Below the pieces are notes generated by a model. It saw only the letters and a program-made list of their open reading frames with translations, did no database searches and was not told the DNA's origin. A stretch of DNA of 64,000 nucleotides from Podaxis mareebaensis (taxonomy: Eukaryota; Basidiomycota; Agaricomycetes; Agaricales; Agaricaceae), in assembly GCA_018524725.1 (NCBI GenBank), contig JAEUWP010000302.1:124001-188000 (forward strand), given 5' to 3'. Below, piece after piece: positions 36,324 to 48,687 of this stretch. Numbering within the stretch: position 1 is the stretch's first letter; every line of letters begins with the position of its first letter. Made by a program: the position numbers and the translations under genes.

Positions 36324-37291
36324 ATGTCCGCGATTGCAGATACAGGTCAGCAAAACTTGGTGGGCAAAGGTGGTTCCTCTTGCTCGGGGCGATGTATCTC
36401 GGATGCTAACTTCCGAAAGCATCTGCCTTCGTCGTTGTGTCCTGCGTTGTGGTATTCCTTCCCGGAGTTAGCCCACGGAACCAGGTCTGTCGGTTTCATC
36501 CCCTTTGCCGACTTTAGTGGGCTTAAGCGAGTGCATCCAGGAGGACGTGCGGAACAGTGTAGAGTTCTGTGCAAGGGCCGCAGACAGTCAATACCCGCCA
36601 CCTACAAATCCCGAAAAATGGTACAACAGATTCAGGGACGCAATGTTACAACTGCACTGGTTTGTCCAGATGGACGGGTGGGTTCTGCGTACCAGGTTGC
36701 GCCATAACTTGTTTACTGACTTGACCCGATAGCGAGAGGACGGACGTCAAAGGGTCCGTACTCGATTCCTTTTCGATGTCAAGCCAAGAGCGGGCTCTTG
36801 TCGAAAAGACTCTGAATGCCCTTCAGAACAAAGCAGAAAATGCAGTGGCTGCCAAGCTTTTGAGCGAAGAAGTGCTTGGTAGCACGGACAAATTGGACGT
36901 GAATCACTTGCTTTTTGTCGGAGGCGGTCAATTGCATGGCAGGTTTCAACTCGTGGTTTGCTCGTGCGTCTGGCCGCGATCCTGTTCAGTCCAGTTCCTA
37001 ATCGGTAAACAGAGAGAAAAACAAAGCGGTTGCAATTTCCGCGCCGTTCTTTAATTTCAATGTCAGCGGCTCGGTTTATAATATCCTCTTGCCCAACCAA
37101 GAGACCCAGACGAAGACGACGATCGGTGAGTTTTGAACCATCCGTGGTACTGATGGCACGACTTATTCACTATGATATCAGAGATGCACCAATACGCCCT
37201 CAATGGGCATCAGTACAATGATGTGCGCGACAAGATCCGGGACAAGCTAGTGCATTCGGGGAAGTCTTTGCAAGCGCAGATTGTCCTTTGA
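36324..37291 (+). CDS. Unknown-family protein, paralogue B
   Basis: The start is ATG 36324 (MSAIADTGQQNL). A splice must reach a frame opening after TTAG near 36470 (EPGLSVSSPLPTLVGLSECI). Firm parts are the exon ending 36677 and intron 36678-36732. The next exon begins 36733 and carries KGSVLDSF, ERALVEKTLNALQNKAENAV and GGGQLHGRF. The last introns fall near 36960-37020 and 37128-37181, and the final exon ends with TGA at 37291. The order matches paralogue A: VEFCARAADSQYP against LEFASRYAKKK, PEKWYNRFRDAMLQLHWFVQ against PEFWQYMKDCLSETGWFVQ, NFNVSGSVYNILLP against YFEASGSVEDYIIV, and NDVRDKIRDKLVHSGK against DHVRKGMEDKLNKK. The proteins are diverged, perhaps 25-30% identical. Function unknown. 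Confidence 0.6.
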
Positions 37292-37732
37292 CTCGTAAGG
37301 CAATGTCTATTTGGTAGTTCAGTGTACGTTACTGTTCGAAGTGGGGTATTACGACGGAGAGGCGTGTTGCTATCGTGTACTTATGAACCCATATGCACCC
37401 AATGAAGTGCTCTCGTAGTGCTGCGCTACTCGTAACTTGCACAATTGGGGACACCCAGACGGTGTCCGACTTGAAACTGTACGTACGGTATGACGTCGGA
37501 GTGAACTAAGCCACCAGTCGTGCCACACAAAGTTCACTCAACCAACAGAAGTCGACTGTTCAAATCTATGGGTCTTCTGTTAAGGCTTGAAGGGAAGTTC
37601 ACATGGGGTTTTTTTAAGAGAAATCACATATTTGTCAAGACATATGATGGAAAAGAAATATTAACAAAACATAAGGAGAAAATGAGACCAACCGATGCAG
37701 CTGTGCAACTTGCTGGTGTACTCGATTGAACA
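37292..37732. other. Intergenic, 0.44 kb
   Basis: 3' flank of paralogue B and of the F-box pseudogene (convergent). Nothing else recognised. Confidence 0.4.
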
Positions 37733-39654
37733 TCAAACATGCGACAAAGTGATGGGTGATAAAGTATGTTCCACCTCACAGGGTATAACACTGATACCCA
37801 AAGAATCCAAACACATCGCCAGATCCTCAACCGTTTTTTCTGGGTCTCCTGTATTTCCGACATCACAAGGAGGATACCGAATAACACGTATGTTCGGCCG
37901 AAGCTCGCAGAACTCGACAATCTCATCGTAGAGAGTATGCGTATCAAGGGTGATAATCGAGCTACGTTCTGACAGGACGTAATCACCGTCACTGGAGTCA
38001 GACTCGGAAGAGTCGCCGCCGTCATCCTCCCGCATAAGGTATGATGTAGAAAGGGCATCGGATTTGTCATCAGACATGCGGGTGTTAGAATTCGAGTTGG
38101 AGGCAGAAAGCTCAAATTGCCAGGCGAAGATTGGTCTGAAAAAGGTAACACTGTCGTCGGAGGGGCTGACATCAAAGGCCAGTTCCTCCAGTGCGGGAAG
38201 GTAATCAATCGTAACGCCCTCTGGGTCCTGTGTTTGTAGCGGATGACCAGAAACCATGTCCCAAAGCAGGAGATTGATATCTACAAGACGGCGGAGATTA
38301 TGCAATTTCAGGAGGACATTTTCATAAAGAAGATCAACATCCCAGCAGTGTTGGGAATTGTCAAGAAATGGATTGCCACCGTATCAATTTCATTCCAGAG
38401 ACTGAGTGATAAGATGTTGGAATGGGCATCTGTCGCCAATAGCCACCCTGGACGTCTAGTAACGGCAGCGTCAAATTGGACACTGAACATCCAATGAAAA
38501 CATGTGTTTTCTTTGGCAAAGATTGGGCTGGGATTCCCTTCGGGGAGGTCGCGTTCAAGAAACCCAAGATATGTTAGGCCGAAGTTTTGAACTTCGAGTG
38601 CGTCCCGGATCCTGTGGGATGACTCTGAGGCGAGGATAAAGGAAAGAATCTTTGGAAGGGTATGGAGCAAGTACTCCGTGACTGCATCGTTTTGCGTGTT
38701 TCTGGCGGTGATGGCGAAAACGCGTAAGGAGTTGGTGAAAGTGACATGTCTCAGGATGTGGGCACATATCCAGCCTTCGTCTCTGATACGAAAATCCTCG
38801 AAGGGGAGGACAACACGATCCTTTACAGGTATGGACAGTTGACCGCGAGCCGCTGGGGATACTCGAGTGGTATGATCAAGAGAGAATGTCCTGAGTTGTG
38901 GCAGGTGCATTATAACATCAAGCCATTCACCGAATGTTGGTTGGAAATGTTCTTCAATTTCAAAAATGCTTAATGTGACCAGGGTGTGTGACAAGAAAGA
39001 AAATTGAGAGAGCTCCGGGAGCGCGTCGTGAAGGTAAAGATGTTCAAGTGCTGGAGCGGATGCACCAGGGAACCCCCTCGGGAGTTTTCAATTGGTACAA
39101 TCATGATTTGAGGTCTCGAGATCGCTTGGAAAGAAGGGGAAGTAGATGAGAAGTGATTCCAGAAGTGGGAGATGCAATTGTGACATATTCTTTCTGACTT
39201 TCAGGAAAGAGTCCTCTCGGGCTGCTAGGGGATATATGCGGTCATATTTGGACCAGAACCGATACTCGGCGATCCATTCTTGTGGTCCCATGTCGGGTTC
39301 ATGGAATGGTTTACCCCAATTGTATCTCTATCTCGTGGTCAAAAGGGAGATTCCAAGGGGCTGTGAACGTTCCAGGAGCAGGTCTATCCATTCTTTGCGA
39401 GGATGGTGGATGTCGATCATGTGTCTCCATAAGCCTGGTGAAGCGAGGAGTATGACACGCCAGCGACGGCAAACCTGGGATGCATTGATGGTATCTCGCA
39501 AATGTGATGGAATGAGTGGCAGGGTCTTGGTGAGACGGTTGACGGGTTCGTAAAAACGGTAGGCGTTGAAATGGCATAAGCGTATCAGCAGCTCAGCCGG
39601 AAGGGAGTCAATCGTGGTCTGTGGGGCATCAGTTGAAGAGAGTTCGGGAGACAT
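37733..39654 (-). pseudogene. F-box/LRR-like gene, disrupted
   Basis: From ATG 39654 one frame reads an F-box-like start (TTIDSLPAELLIRLCHF, ASQVCRRWRVILLASPGLWR) and continues to a TAG at 39328-39330. The same frame resumes at once (NWGKPFHEPDMGPQEWIAEY) to a TGA at 39088-39090, resumes again (LSHTLVTLSIFEIEEHFQ) with LRR-like leucine periodicity, then shifts frame near 38310-38330 into the last block (NVLLKLHNLRRLVDINLLLW), ending at 37733. No GT-AG intron would remove the first stop. F-box proteins of this kind are SCF ubiquitin-ligase adaptors and form a large, fast-turnover family in Agaricomycetes. The acidic SESDSSDGDYVLSERSS region is typical. I call it a pseudogene; sequencing error at three sites is less likely but possible. 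Confidence 0.75.
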
Positions 39655-40908
39655 GTAGTCGCAGCAAGTTGGGGAGACCACAACAAACAAAGGAGCTCGG
39701 GGATCATTACATAAATACACGAGGCACATGGAATACAAGTGATGACATTCCTCACAAATATCAAAATCTGCTGCGGTAAGGCAAGATCCTACCAATATTC
39801 AGCAGTCAGCGCTAACCCTTTGGCCCGACTTGGTCCATAAAGAGAGCTAAGTGGAATTACATGAGTGGTGTCTCCGGACCTGACGGATTACACTGAAAAT
39901 GCACTACTCACGAAGGCAGAGGCTCTCTTTGGGACTGCTAAACGTGCGTAATAGAACTCTTCAACCACGACGGGCAACAACATGTAGGATGGTGTATGAC
40001 CTCTCCGAGAAAGCGCTTGATCAGATCTGCTTCATCAGGGCCTACTGCGTTTGAGAGGCCTTCGCCGCTGACTCGTATTTAGCACTGCGACGGTGGGTGG
40101 CGCTTAGACAGGGTTGAGTCTGCTCCTCGCCGTATTGCACACTATCTCCACTTATCCCCGTCTGTCGCGGTGGGAAGATATTCTCATCGTTTCTCCGGAA
40201 CCTTGGACTAGCATGGTTTGGCCCTTGTGGCATAAAAGTAGTCTCGCGTCGTTCTTGAGCTTTGGTGATTACATCCCTACCTCTTGTAGAAATAAATCAC
40301 GCGAACAGATAAGGCTTCCTAAAAAGCAAGAAAAAAAAGACCTCTCAGGAAGCTCAAGGCCGGTTGGTCGTACGATGATCGTACAGCGCTTCATTCTCAC
40401 TGAAGATCGAATTTCTGGGAGGCAGCGTTGACTGCCGCAGTATTCTTGAACTCAAGTTCTTGCATCCGGATTGAACGCTTTCGGACGCGCATGCCAGCCG
40501 CCGAGATTTCTTGGTGATTATCCGTTGACTCACGCACCTCCACTTGCGAGGGCTTTTCAAGTCCATCACCTATTCTTTACAGCTGAAGCTCTTTCCGGAA
40601 GTCTGACCCACAGTTATCGACCTTTCAGGGGTTTGTGTTCGCCCAGTTAACAGTAGCTCTCTAGTGATCGAGTTCGAGTCCCAGGATGCATGTACTGACT
40701 TGAGCTCGAGGATTTGAGTGTCAAGCATATTAGAACTCGCAAGTCCGAGTCTCCAAATGTGTTTCGCGTCCGAAGTCACGTGCCAAAAATTTAGGAAATC
40801 TCTTCATCAAGGAGTCTGGACTTGTAGTTACGACGGCCAGTACGCATCTTTGCACGGTTACCGGGATTGGGTTTCTCTACTCAAAAAAGCTGCCATCCAT
40901 AGACTAAA
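39655..40908. other. Intergenic, 1.25 kb
   Basis: Upstream of UTP10 and of the F-box pseudogene. No gene with recognisable motifs. A tRNA-like T-loop phrase at about 40670 was checked and does not fold into a tRNA. Confidence 0.4.
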
Positions 40909-43900
40909 ATGTCTAGTCTTGCGGTACAATTAGCGCAATCTGCTTCTCTCAATGTTGCCCTCCTCGCCGATCGCTCGAAACGCAAGCCCACGGAATCATA
41001 CCTTTTCACTGGTCGAGATGCGGATCAACACGACTTGGATTCCATATATGCACTCGCAACAAATGCTTTCCTGAAGCTCTGCTCGGTGGACCAACGGTTG
41101 AAGCGGTTTGAATTAACATTGTTCTCGGACCGAGCAAGGGCTTTGGATCGGACCTTAGCAGGAAAAGAGGAGGACGAGAAGCTAAGTGACACAATTGGGG
41201 AGTTCTTATGTTTGTTGGGACCTTGGTTATTGGAAGCGCCGACTGCAAGGGTGATAGAATGGCTTGTGCGGAGATTCAGGTGAGTGTTACTGTGGCTTGA
41301 GGATGTAGCGGAAGCTTAATGGGAGTAGGGTCAATGAGTTCAATGTTGAGAGCTTGTTGGCTTTGTTCCTTCCTTACCATGATACGGCACAGTTCGCAAA
41401 GTTGCTTATCATTCTTCACATCAAGTAAGTGTTCTGTCATTTGCCATTTCATTTCCTAACCTGGTTGTCCTTTAGGCCTAATTCGACGTGGAGTTTTCTC
41501 CTTCCGTTCAAGTCTGCCGCGCAGAATGTGCCTCGGGTCTCTCTCGTTACAGAGATGCTACGGAACTCCGATGTTGCAAGATTTGTTGCTTCCCTGCTTC
41601 CTTCTGCGCTAAAGGAAAACCGTTTGCACCGCGTCCTTTTAGCGTTCAATGCTGCGACCATGCACGAGTTCATTTTCAGGAACAAGACACTGAGCGAAGG
41701 AACTATGGCATACATTCTGCCCGCAGTGTTGGAACCGTTGGAGAAACGACCTGATGCCTCACGAGACGCTATTGTGTGTATTGATGACCTTTCTCGTCTG
41801 TTTCACTTGAACTTAGATTCTTTCAGCTTGGCAGCTTTATTCTTCTCTCCGCATTATCCCAAAAATGTGAGCTTTCGGCGTCAGCATTGAGGGTCATCAT
41901 TGGATCTATGGCTGCTTGTGCCCAGATGGTCACTACTAGGCAGTTTATCAGCGCTGCCATTGCCGTCTGTGAGCCCCAAACCGAGCTTGAGACACTTTCA
42001 GGCTCAACATCCAAGGTTATCCTCAAGATACCGTAAGCTTGATTCTTTTGTCTATCCACTGGCTATTCATGGTCATATTAGTGACATCAAGGAGGAGTTG
42101 CAAGGAGCTGCAGGGTGGGTTGGGTCCGAGAAGTTGGTTCGACCTCTGGTTTTGGCATTGGTTTCAAGGTACGTTCATGCCACTTGTCGCGGAAGACGTT
42201 GGTCATTAACTGCCCTGAAGATTGCCTGATAATCATGCCTCGGTACTGCTCGAGTCCATCATTTCGACACCATCAATTCTTCCTTCAATTGTCGAACACA
42301 CTGCGAAGCTACTTATCAAGGAAGCCCTATCTCAAGATAACGCTGAGAAGGCGGCAGTCGCCCGTTCTTTGCTATCAAATATACAACAGCGGCATCCTGA
42401 GGTTTTCCAGCGTGTAACACAAGCCCAACAGGACGACGAGGAGCTGAAAAAATCCATTGATAAGCTGGTTTTGTCTCTTTCATTGGTAGGCTCCGACGAC
42501 CGTCTGAACGGGTTCGAAGTTGACAGCTCCCTTTCTCAGGTTTCTACTGCAGGATCTCAGAGTAAGGAGGTGGATATGGTACTTGCGTCGACTAGCGCAG
42601 ATACCAATATTCGAGTAATCGCAGTTAAAGAGTTGCTTTCCTCTCTATCTAACAGTTCCCTCACTACAGCAGACCAGGTGGGCCATACTTCTATGATCAT
42701 GGATGATTTCGCTAAAATAGTCTCCACCAGCAAACTGTCACGTCGGCGCTTATCTCACGCCTTCAAGATCCTGAACAACAAGTCCTCGAAGCTCTCTACG
42801 AGAGGCCTGAGCTTGTCGCACCCCTTTTCGCAACTGACGCTTCGACATGCATCTCAACACTAGCAGCGACCCTTGGTTCAAAACCTAAACGAAGTTTCCT
42901 CCGCCTTCATCTCGCATTCGTCCTCAAGCGCCTCTACCCTATTCTCAAGTCTGAGCACAAAGAGAGAATCATATCAGAAGTCCTGTTCCCATTCCTCTTG
43001 TTCTCTAAGCCGAGGCAACATACAGCCGAGACAGTGTGGGATATCATTGCGGAAAGTCTGGGTGAAGAGAACGGAAAGGAGTTCGAGATGTTGAAAGGTT
43101 GCGCGAATGTTGTGAAGACCGAGAGGGAGAAGGCGGGGGAAGATGCAGTAGAGAAGATGAGGAACGTAAATGCCGCGCTCGCTGCTCAGATCGCCCGTGA
43201 GTAATGATGTTCAAACCTATTACAGCAGTGATGAATTTCTAATTATGTTTCAAGAGAATATCCTGAAATCGAACCGGCTCTTTGAGCTTCTTCCGATCTT
43301 TTTATCGAGGCTCGAGTCCGTGGACCCACATACACGGGCCCTAGGATACTTCGTTGCGAATGCCTTACTCAGCAAGCTTTCGGGGGAGCATCAGGTCGAT
43401 GTTGCCAGCAGGGTTTTGGAGGTTGTGAAGTTAGAGGAAATAAGTGGGGTTGAGGATTTGAGTGCTGAACGTGACCCCGCTCTTGAGGTGTGTCTTTTCT
43501 TCGGTGTATATGAGCAAGGCTAACATCAATAATCAGACCTTGAAGGAGAACGCAGAGAAGAATGTCATCCTGAAACCCAGCAAGCGGAGTACATTGGCAT
43601 GGCTTCGGGTATCCCTTGTTGCGACAATTTGCAGCATTCCTTCGCCCGAGGGACTGGTGGTCAATTGGCTGTCCGACCAAACCTCGTCGAGCGACACCCG
43701 AGGTCCCCGTTATGTTGCCCTCATGCGCTCGATCTATAGCTTCGCAAACCGTTTCCCCTCTCTTCCCGTCCTCATATCCTGCCTTCTTCGCATATTCTTC
43801 CTTAACCTCAAGTCTGATGCTCTCGTCTTCCTTGCCGGAGTTTGGACCACGCCAACTTCGAACGACAATTCGTCATTACATGAGATCGCACTCCGGCATG

Positions 43901-46900
43901 CGGCGGCATTCCTCGAAGCACATGTACTGGAAGGCGACGGCCTGGATTTCCAAACAATCGTGCCCGCGTTACTCGTCGCATTGCAAAACTCATCTATGGG
44001 AGTAAGGAAGGCGGCAGTGGAGTGTTTGAACAGGGTTCGGCTAATTAGTGAGAGGAAGTTGAGGAGTGTATACAAGTTTGATGCTGTTTATGGAGATGTC
44101 AAAGGTGCGCTTACGAATTTGAGGAGTCACCAACAGAGGTGCTAACGAGATGGGTGTGGTAGATACTTTGCAGTATTTGGAGCAGGACGATTTGAAGCGG
44201 TATCTTGCGCATTTGGTAGCGCATCAACAGCACTTTACACAGGATCAGACATACTTGCGCGTTACACATGCAGAACACCTTAAGCCCGTCAAAGGTGATA
44301 AGAAGAAAGATGTTGAGTGGGTATCTTCTCTTACAGACATTCATTCCTATACTGATGGTCACATGTCAGATACAAGAACAGCGTCTTGTACTACCTCCTC
44401 TCGCATGTCAATGCTATTGACCTCGAGAGCATCAAAATCAAGATCCTCGAATCACTTAATCTCGTGTCATCAAACGTGAAAGCGATCTGCTTGCTTCCAT
44501 CAATAGAGGTTCTACAAAGACACCAAGTTGACGTAACACTTGCGTGCTTATTGGTGTCGTCCGTCGATGCATCCTCTGTCGCACAACTGAATGATGTGGA
44601 GGGAGGATTGTGGGAAGCATACATCCAGGTGCTTGAACAGTACCTTCGACCGTCCTCGAATGCTGCACCTCGAGAGGTTCTAATTAGGTTATTGGAGACG
44701 GAGGTGTTCGCCCAATTGAAATATGAAAGGCAGGTGACTGTCTGTGAGGTGATTATTGGGGTTGTTGCACGTGAACCGGACGCTGTGAGTGCTGCAATGT
44801 GTACATGTTGTGGAAGATACACTGATCGTGGGTTCAATACAGCAAGCATATGGCAAGAAACTTCTATCGAGTATCATCAAGGAGATCCCACTCATTGTTG
44901 AGTTGCTTGAGATCTACACCCCTGCACCTCAGGGCAACACGCCACGAGTCGCTAAGCGTGCCAAGACCACCGAGTAAGCATTCTATTCCGCGTTCATGAA
45001 CATGATGCTAATCGGTATAATCCTGTTCGTAGCACAACGGAGGGCGACAACACCATGCCCCAACTCAGCTTGCTAGCTGAAGTTTTGGGAACCAAGGACC
45101 TACCAGGCTCACTTGACCTCGTCTCGGCTCTGCTGGAGGCTCTCAGCAAACTCCTGCAGAGCACGCCGGCTTCCGAAGCCGACGTTAACTATGTGGAACA
45201 AATGCTGATGTCTGCTATTGATAGCACAGCGTCTAACATTCTGGTGCGTCCACGCGAACATCACGTTCTATGCGACTGACAAGTCATAATAGGAGAGCCC
45301 GAACGTTACTCCAAGCGTGATTCGGTTGGATGTACTCATGGAGGTCATTCGAGGTAAGCTCTTGAAACATATCGTCCGACAAAGTTGTGCTGACAAAAAG
45401 ATAGTCGTCGGGAACCCCCAGACTTTCCACCAGGCGTTGTTGCTAATGGCTAGTCTGGCTCGTCTGGCACCCGAATCCGTGTTGAACAACGTTATGCCCG
45501 TCTTCACTTTCATGGGCTCTAATGTTTTCCATCGTGACGATACATATAGCTTCCGTGTCGTTCAGAAGGTGCGAGAAGTTTTGGTAGCCCTTTCTTGTTC
45601 ACGGGGGCTGACGCGATGTGCAAGACAATTGATGGCATCGTACCCGTGATGGCCTCCTCGCTCAAGAATGCCAACGCCGATTCGCTGGACTTGCATATTG
45701 CTTCGAGAGACTTCCTGCGCGTGTTCACTGATGCTGCAAATCACATTCCTCGCTATAGAAGGAACAAGTGCGCTCGCTTCACTTACTTAAAGCTACGTAT
45801 CTCTGACGACGCTTTATTAGCTTCTTTGTCCATCTCGTTGAGGTCCTTGGAGCGGAACATTTCTTGGCGCCTGTTTGTATGTTGTTGGTAGCGAAATCGT
45901 CAAATCGTGTTGTCAAGCAAACCCAAGAGGAAGCGACCGCCACACTGGCCTTGCCGATCGCACTATTGCATCACGTTACACCAACGATTCAAGTCACTGC
46001 ATTCGTTGAATTCTTGAAGGAGAGCCAAAGGTTGGTTACCTGCGCAGTTGATCCCGTCAACAAGACACCCACGCTGTTGGATCATATTCTGTACGTATCT
46101 CAGCTTAACAACAGAAGCCTGTCTAATCGAGAACTAGGGATGGGGAGTCGGCTGCGGGCGCATACGTGAAGCGGGCTCAAGCTCTTATCACCATGATTGG
46201 GCGGGCGATCGAACCAAAAGTTTTGGTCAACTTGGACAATTCTGGAAAAGAATTGCTCAGCTTCCTCATCTCTGGCCTCATAGGCCTGGTAACTCTTGGT
46301 GATAATGTCTCCGGGGTCAAACTCAGCGGTCTCGTTATTGCTGCTCAAGCCACCCTCAAGCAGGTCCTCAATGCTGTACCAGCCACAAGTTTCGTGGAGG
46401 CCGCCGCCTCGATGCTGGCCTTGGACAACACCGTGGTATGTCATTTCCCCCCTTTCTCTTTTCACGCTGACACTGTCTTCGCAGATACACATTGGTGCTC
46501 TGGAACTGTTCAGCGAACGCATTCCAAAGATTGCAGATCACATCCGACGAGAAATTACAGCAACGATCAATAGTATCGTGGAACTGACTATCAAGCTGTT
46601 GGCTCAGGACAACATCACCTTGCAGATGCATTGTTTGAAATCCCTAAAAGCTGTTGCTTCGACGCTAGTGCCAAAGGAAGAAAGTACAATTACGACTGCT
46701 CTGCCATCCATTCTTGCGACTTCGAATGTGCCAGACCTAGTGGTTCATGCGCTGGATGCTCTGATTCCGTTGACGTGCGTACAGCATTTCCTAAAGGCAT
46801 AACTGTTTCTGAAGACTTTTTGGTACCATAGAACGAAACTGGGCCCTAGAATTATTCCTTTCTTTAAGGATATTATTGCTAAGAGCGTCACTTTGCTGAA

Positions 46901-48409
46901 GGACGCCGACAATGGTCAGGACAGAACTCCCATTTCCGATAGTTATCGATACTGACGAACCGAACAGCCGTGCTTGAAAAAACCACAGCAGTTCTACATG
47001 GCCTCCTCACATCCATCCCGGCTTTCTGGGGAACAGACGCACTCACGCAAATGGTCAGCTTGTATATGAATCACTATAAGTCAACCTCGGGCTTTCCTAA
47101 AGCCCCGATGTCCTCGTTAATGAAGACAATCACCAAGAAGGTACCTCCAAAAGTGCTTCTGCCCAGCTTGATGGACATCTGGACCACCGCTGCCTCGAGC
47201 AGGAACCTGGTCAGTAACTGAGATCAGAACTACCATGTGTTTGTCCGTCTGATTTTTTTTACATAGGATTATATCACTGCTTATTCAGATGTCCTAGCGC
47301 GGACACTACGCCATGCTCCTCGAGCTTCTGTTCTAGAGCAGACTCGCGGTCTGTCCAACATTTTCCTCGAAGCACTCGATATCATCAAACCGTCAGGGTC
47401 GAAAGAGAGCAAGGTAATATTTGATAGTCGGGTCTCCAGATGTTGGTGTTAACGGATTATGATTCGCTAGGCGGAGACCCAAGTCATATCGGCATTTAGA
47501 GAGTTTGTTGTCAAGCTTAACGAGTCAACGTTCAGGCCGGTGTTTCGTCGTCTTTATGATTGGGCTTTTGTTAATGAAACAGGTATGTTCACTGAAGTCT
47601 TGTTCTAACCCAAAGACATCTCAATGTCTCATCATCGCTAGCTGATACGCCGAGGAAGACCGTATTCTTCCACACTTACTCTGGCCTCCTGGATTTCTTC
47701 AAGGTAAGTAAAGTCGCATACGTCCTCTAGCTAGTACGATTAAACTTCATTCTACAGGCCCTCATGGTTCCATACACATCATTCCTACTGCAGGCCTTGG
47801 ATCTGCACCTGAAGTCATTCACAGATTCGACGGACGAAGAATCTTCTACTCTCTGGGTTTCCCTTGTTGCAACACTTACAAAGACCCTTAGCTACGATGA
47901 CGGAGGTGCGTACGCTGCCCTCCGATACCATTGAACACTCACGATCGTGATACCTATAGGTTTCTGGCGAGATGACAAACTCAGACAAATCGCCTCTCCA
48001 CTCATCCAACAAGTACCTTTATGCACGAAGCTACCGGCAGAACTGGATGCCAGGGCACTCTTCCAGCAATGTCTTGATGCTCTAGTGGAGGATGTATCTG
48101 ATGATGCGCTCCTCAAGAATATTAACCTCGACTTGCTTATGCATACCCGTTCTGAAAACGTCAAGGTCCGCCAGTTCGCTCTTGCTTGCTCGGAATCACT
48201 CTGGCGTACGCATGGTGGAAAACTCCTCGGTGCGCACTCATTTTGGTTATAGTTGTTACATAGCTGATGCTTTATTGGTAGGTTTCGTATCCGAGACGGC
48301 AACTTTCATAGCAGAATGTGGCGAAGATGAAAACGACACGGTCGTTAAAGAGTCGTTCAGGTTGAAAGATGCAGTAGAAAATGTTGCAGGAAAAATAGAT
48401 GGGTTGTAA
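40909..48409 (+). CDS. UTP10: U3 snoRNP HEAT-repeat protein UTP10 (HEATR1)
   Basis: I placed 27 exons: 40909-41279, 41329-41424, 41476-41773, 41827-42032, 42082-42168, 42221-42677, 42731-43196, 43255-43487, 43537-44104, 44163-44316, 44370-44784, 44843-44973, 45033-45243, 45293-45353, 45405-45568, 45625-45767, 45821-46090, 46138-46435, 46485-46774, 46832-46914, 46968-47209, 47267-47413, 47471-47582, 47642-47703, 47758-47905, 47960-48229 and 48282-48409. They sum to 6111 nt, 2036 residues. The N-terminus (MSSLAVQLAQSASLNVALLA, TESYLFTGRDAD) and the C-terminal BP28CT region (FWRDDKLRQIASPLIQQV, RQFALACSESLWRTHGGKLLG) identify it. HEAT-like helix pairs fill the middle. UTP10 is a t-UTP/UtpA subunit needed for rDNA transcription and 18S pre-rRNA processing in the nucleolus. 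The frame is intact; no introns exceed about 60 nt except two. Confidence 0.95.
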
Positions 48410-48687
48410 TCATGTAAGAAATGTGTAACAGTCATAGCAGTATCCCCAGAGAAGTGGACGAAAATGGAATAGTGAGAAAGACATCCACACCAGACAAAGG
48501 ATGGAGAGAGAACAGGATTAGATAACGAAGATATCAAATCACACGAGTGCCCAGTATAAAGATATGACGAAGCAGAAATGGGAAGCAGAAAGGGGAAAGC
48601 TAACAGTTCGACGCTGCAGATGGGTATGCAGGGTATACAACAGAAAGAGTAGTGCATAAATGTGTTTCGTCGATAGACGTCCATTGC

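Noticed and set aside
40611..40690. Possible tRNA because of GAGTTCGAGTCC
   Set aside because: The T-loop phrase fits, but the T-stem does not pair and no acceptor or D arm is found at the right distances.
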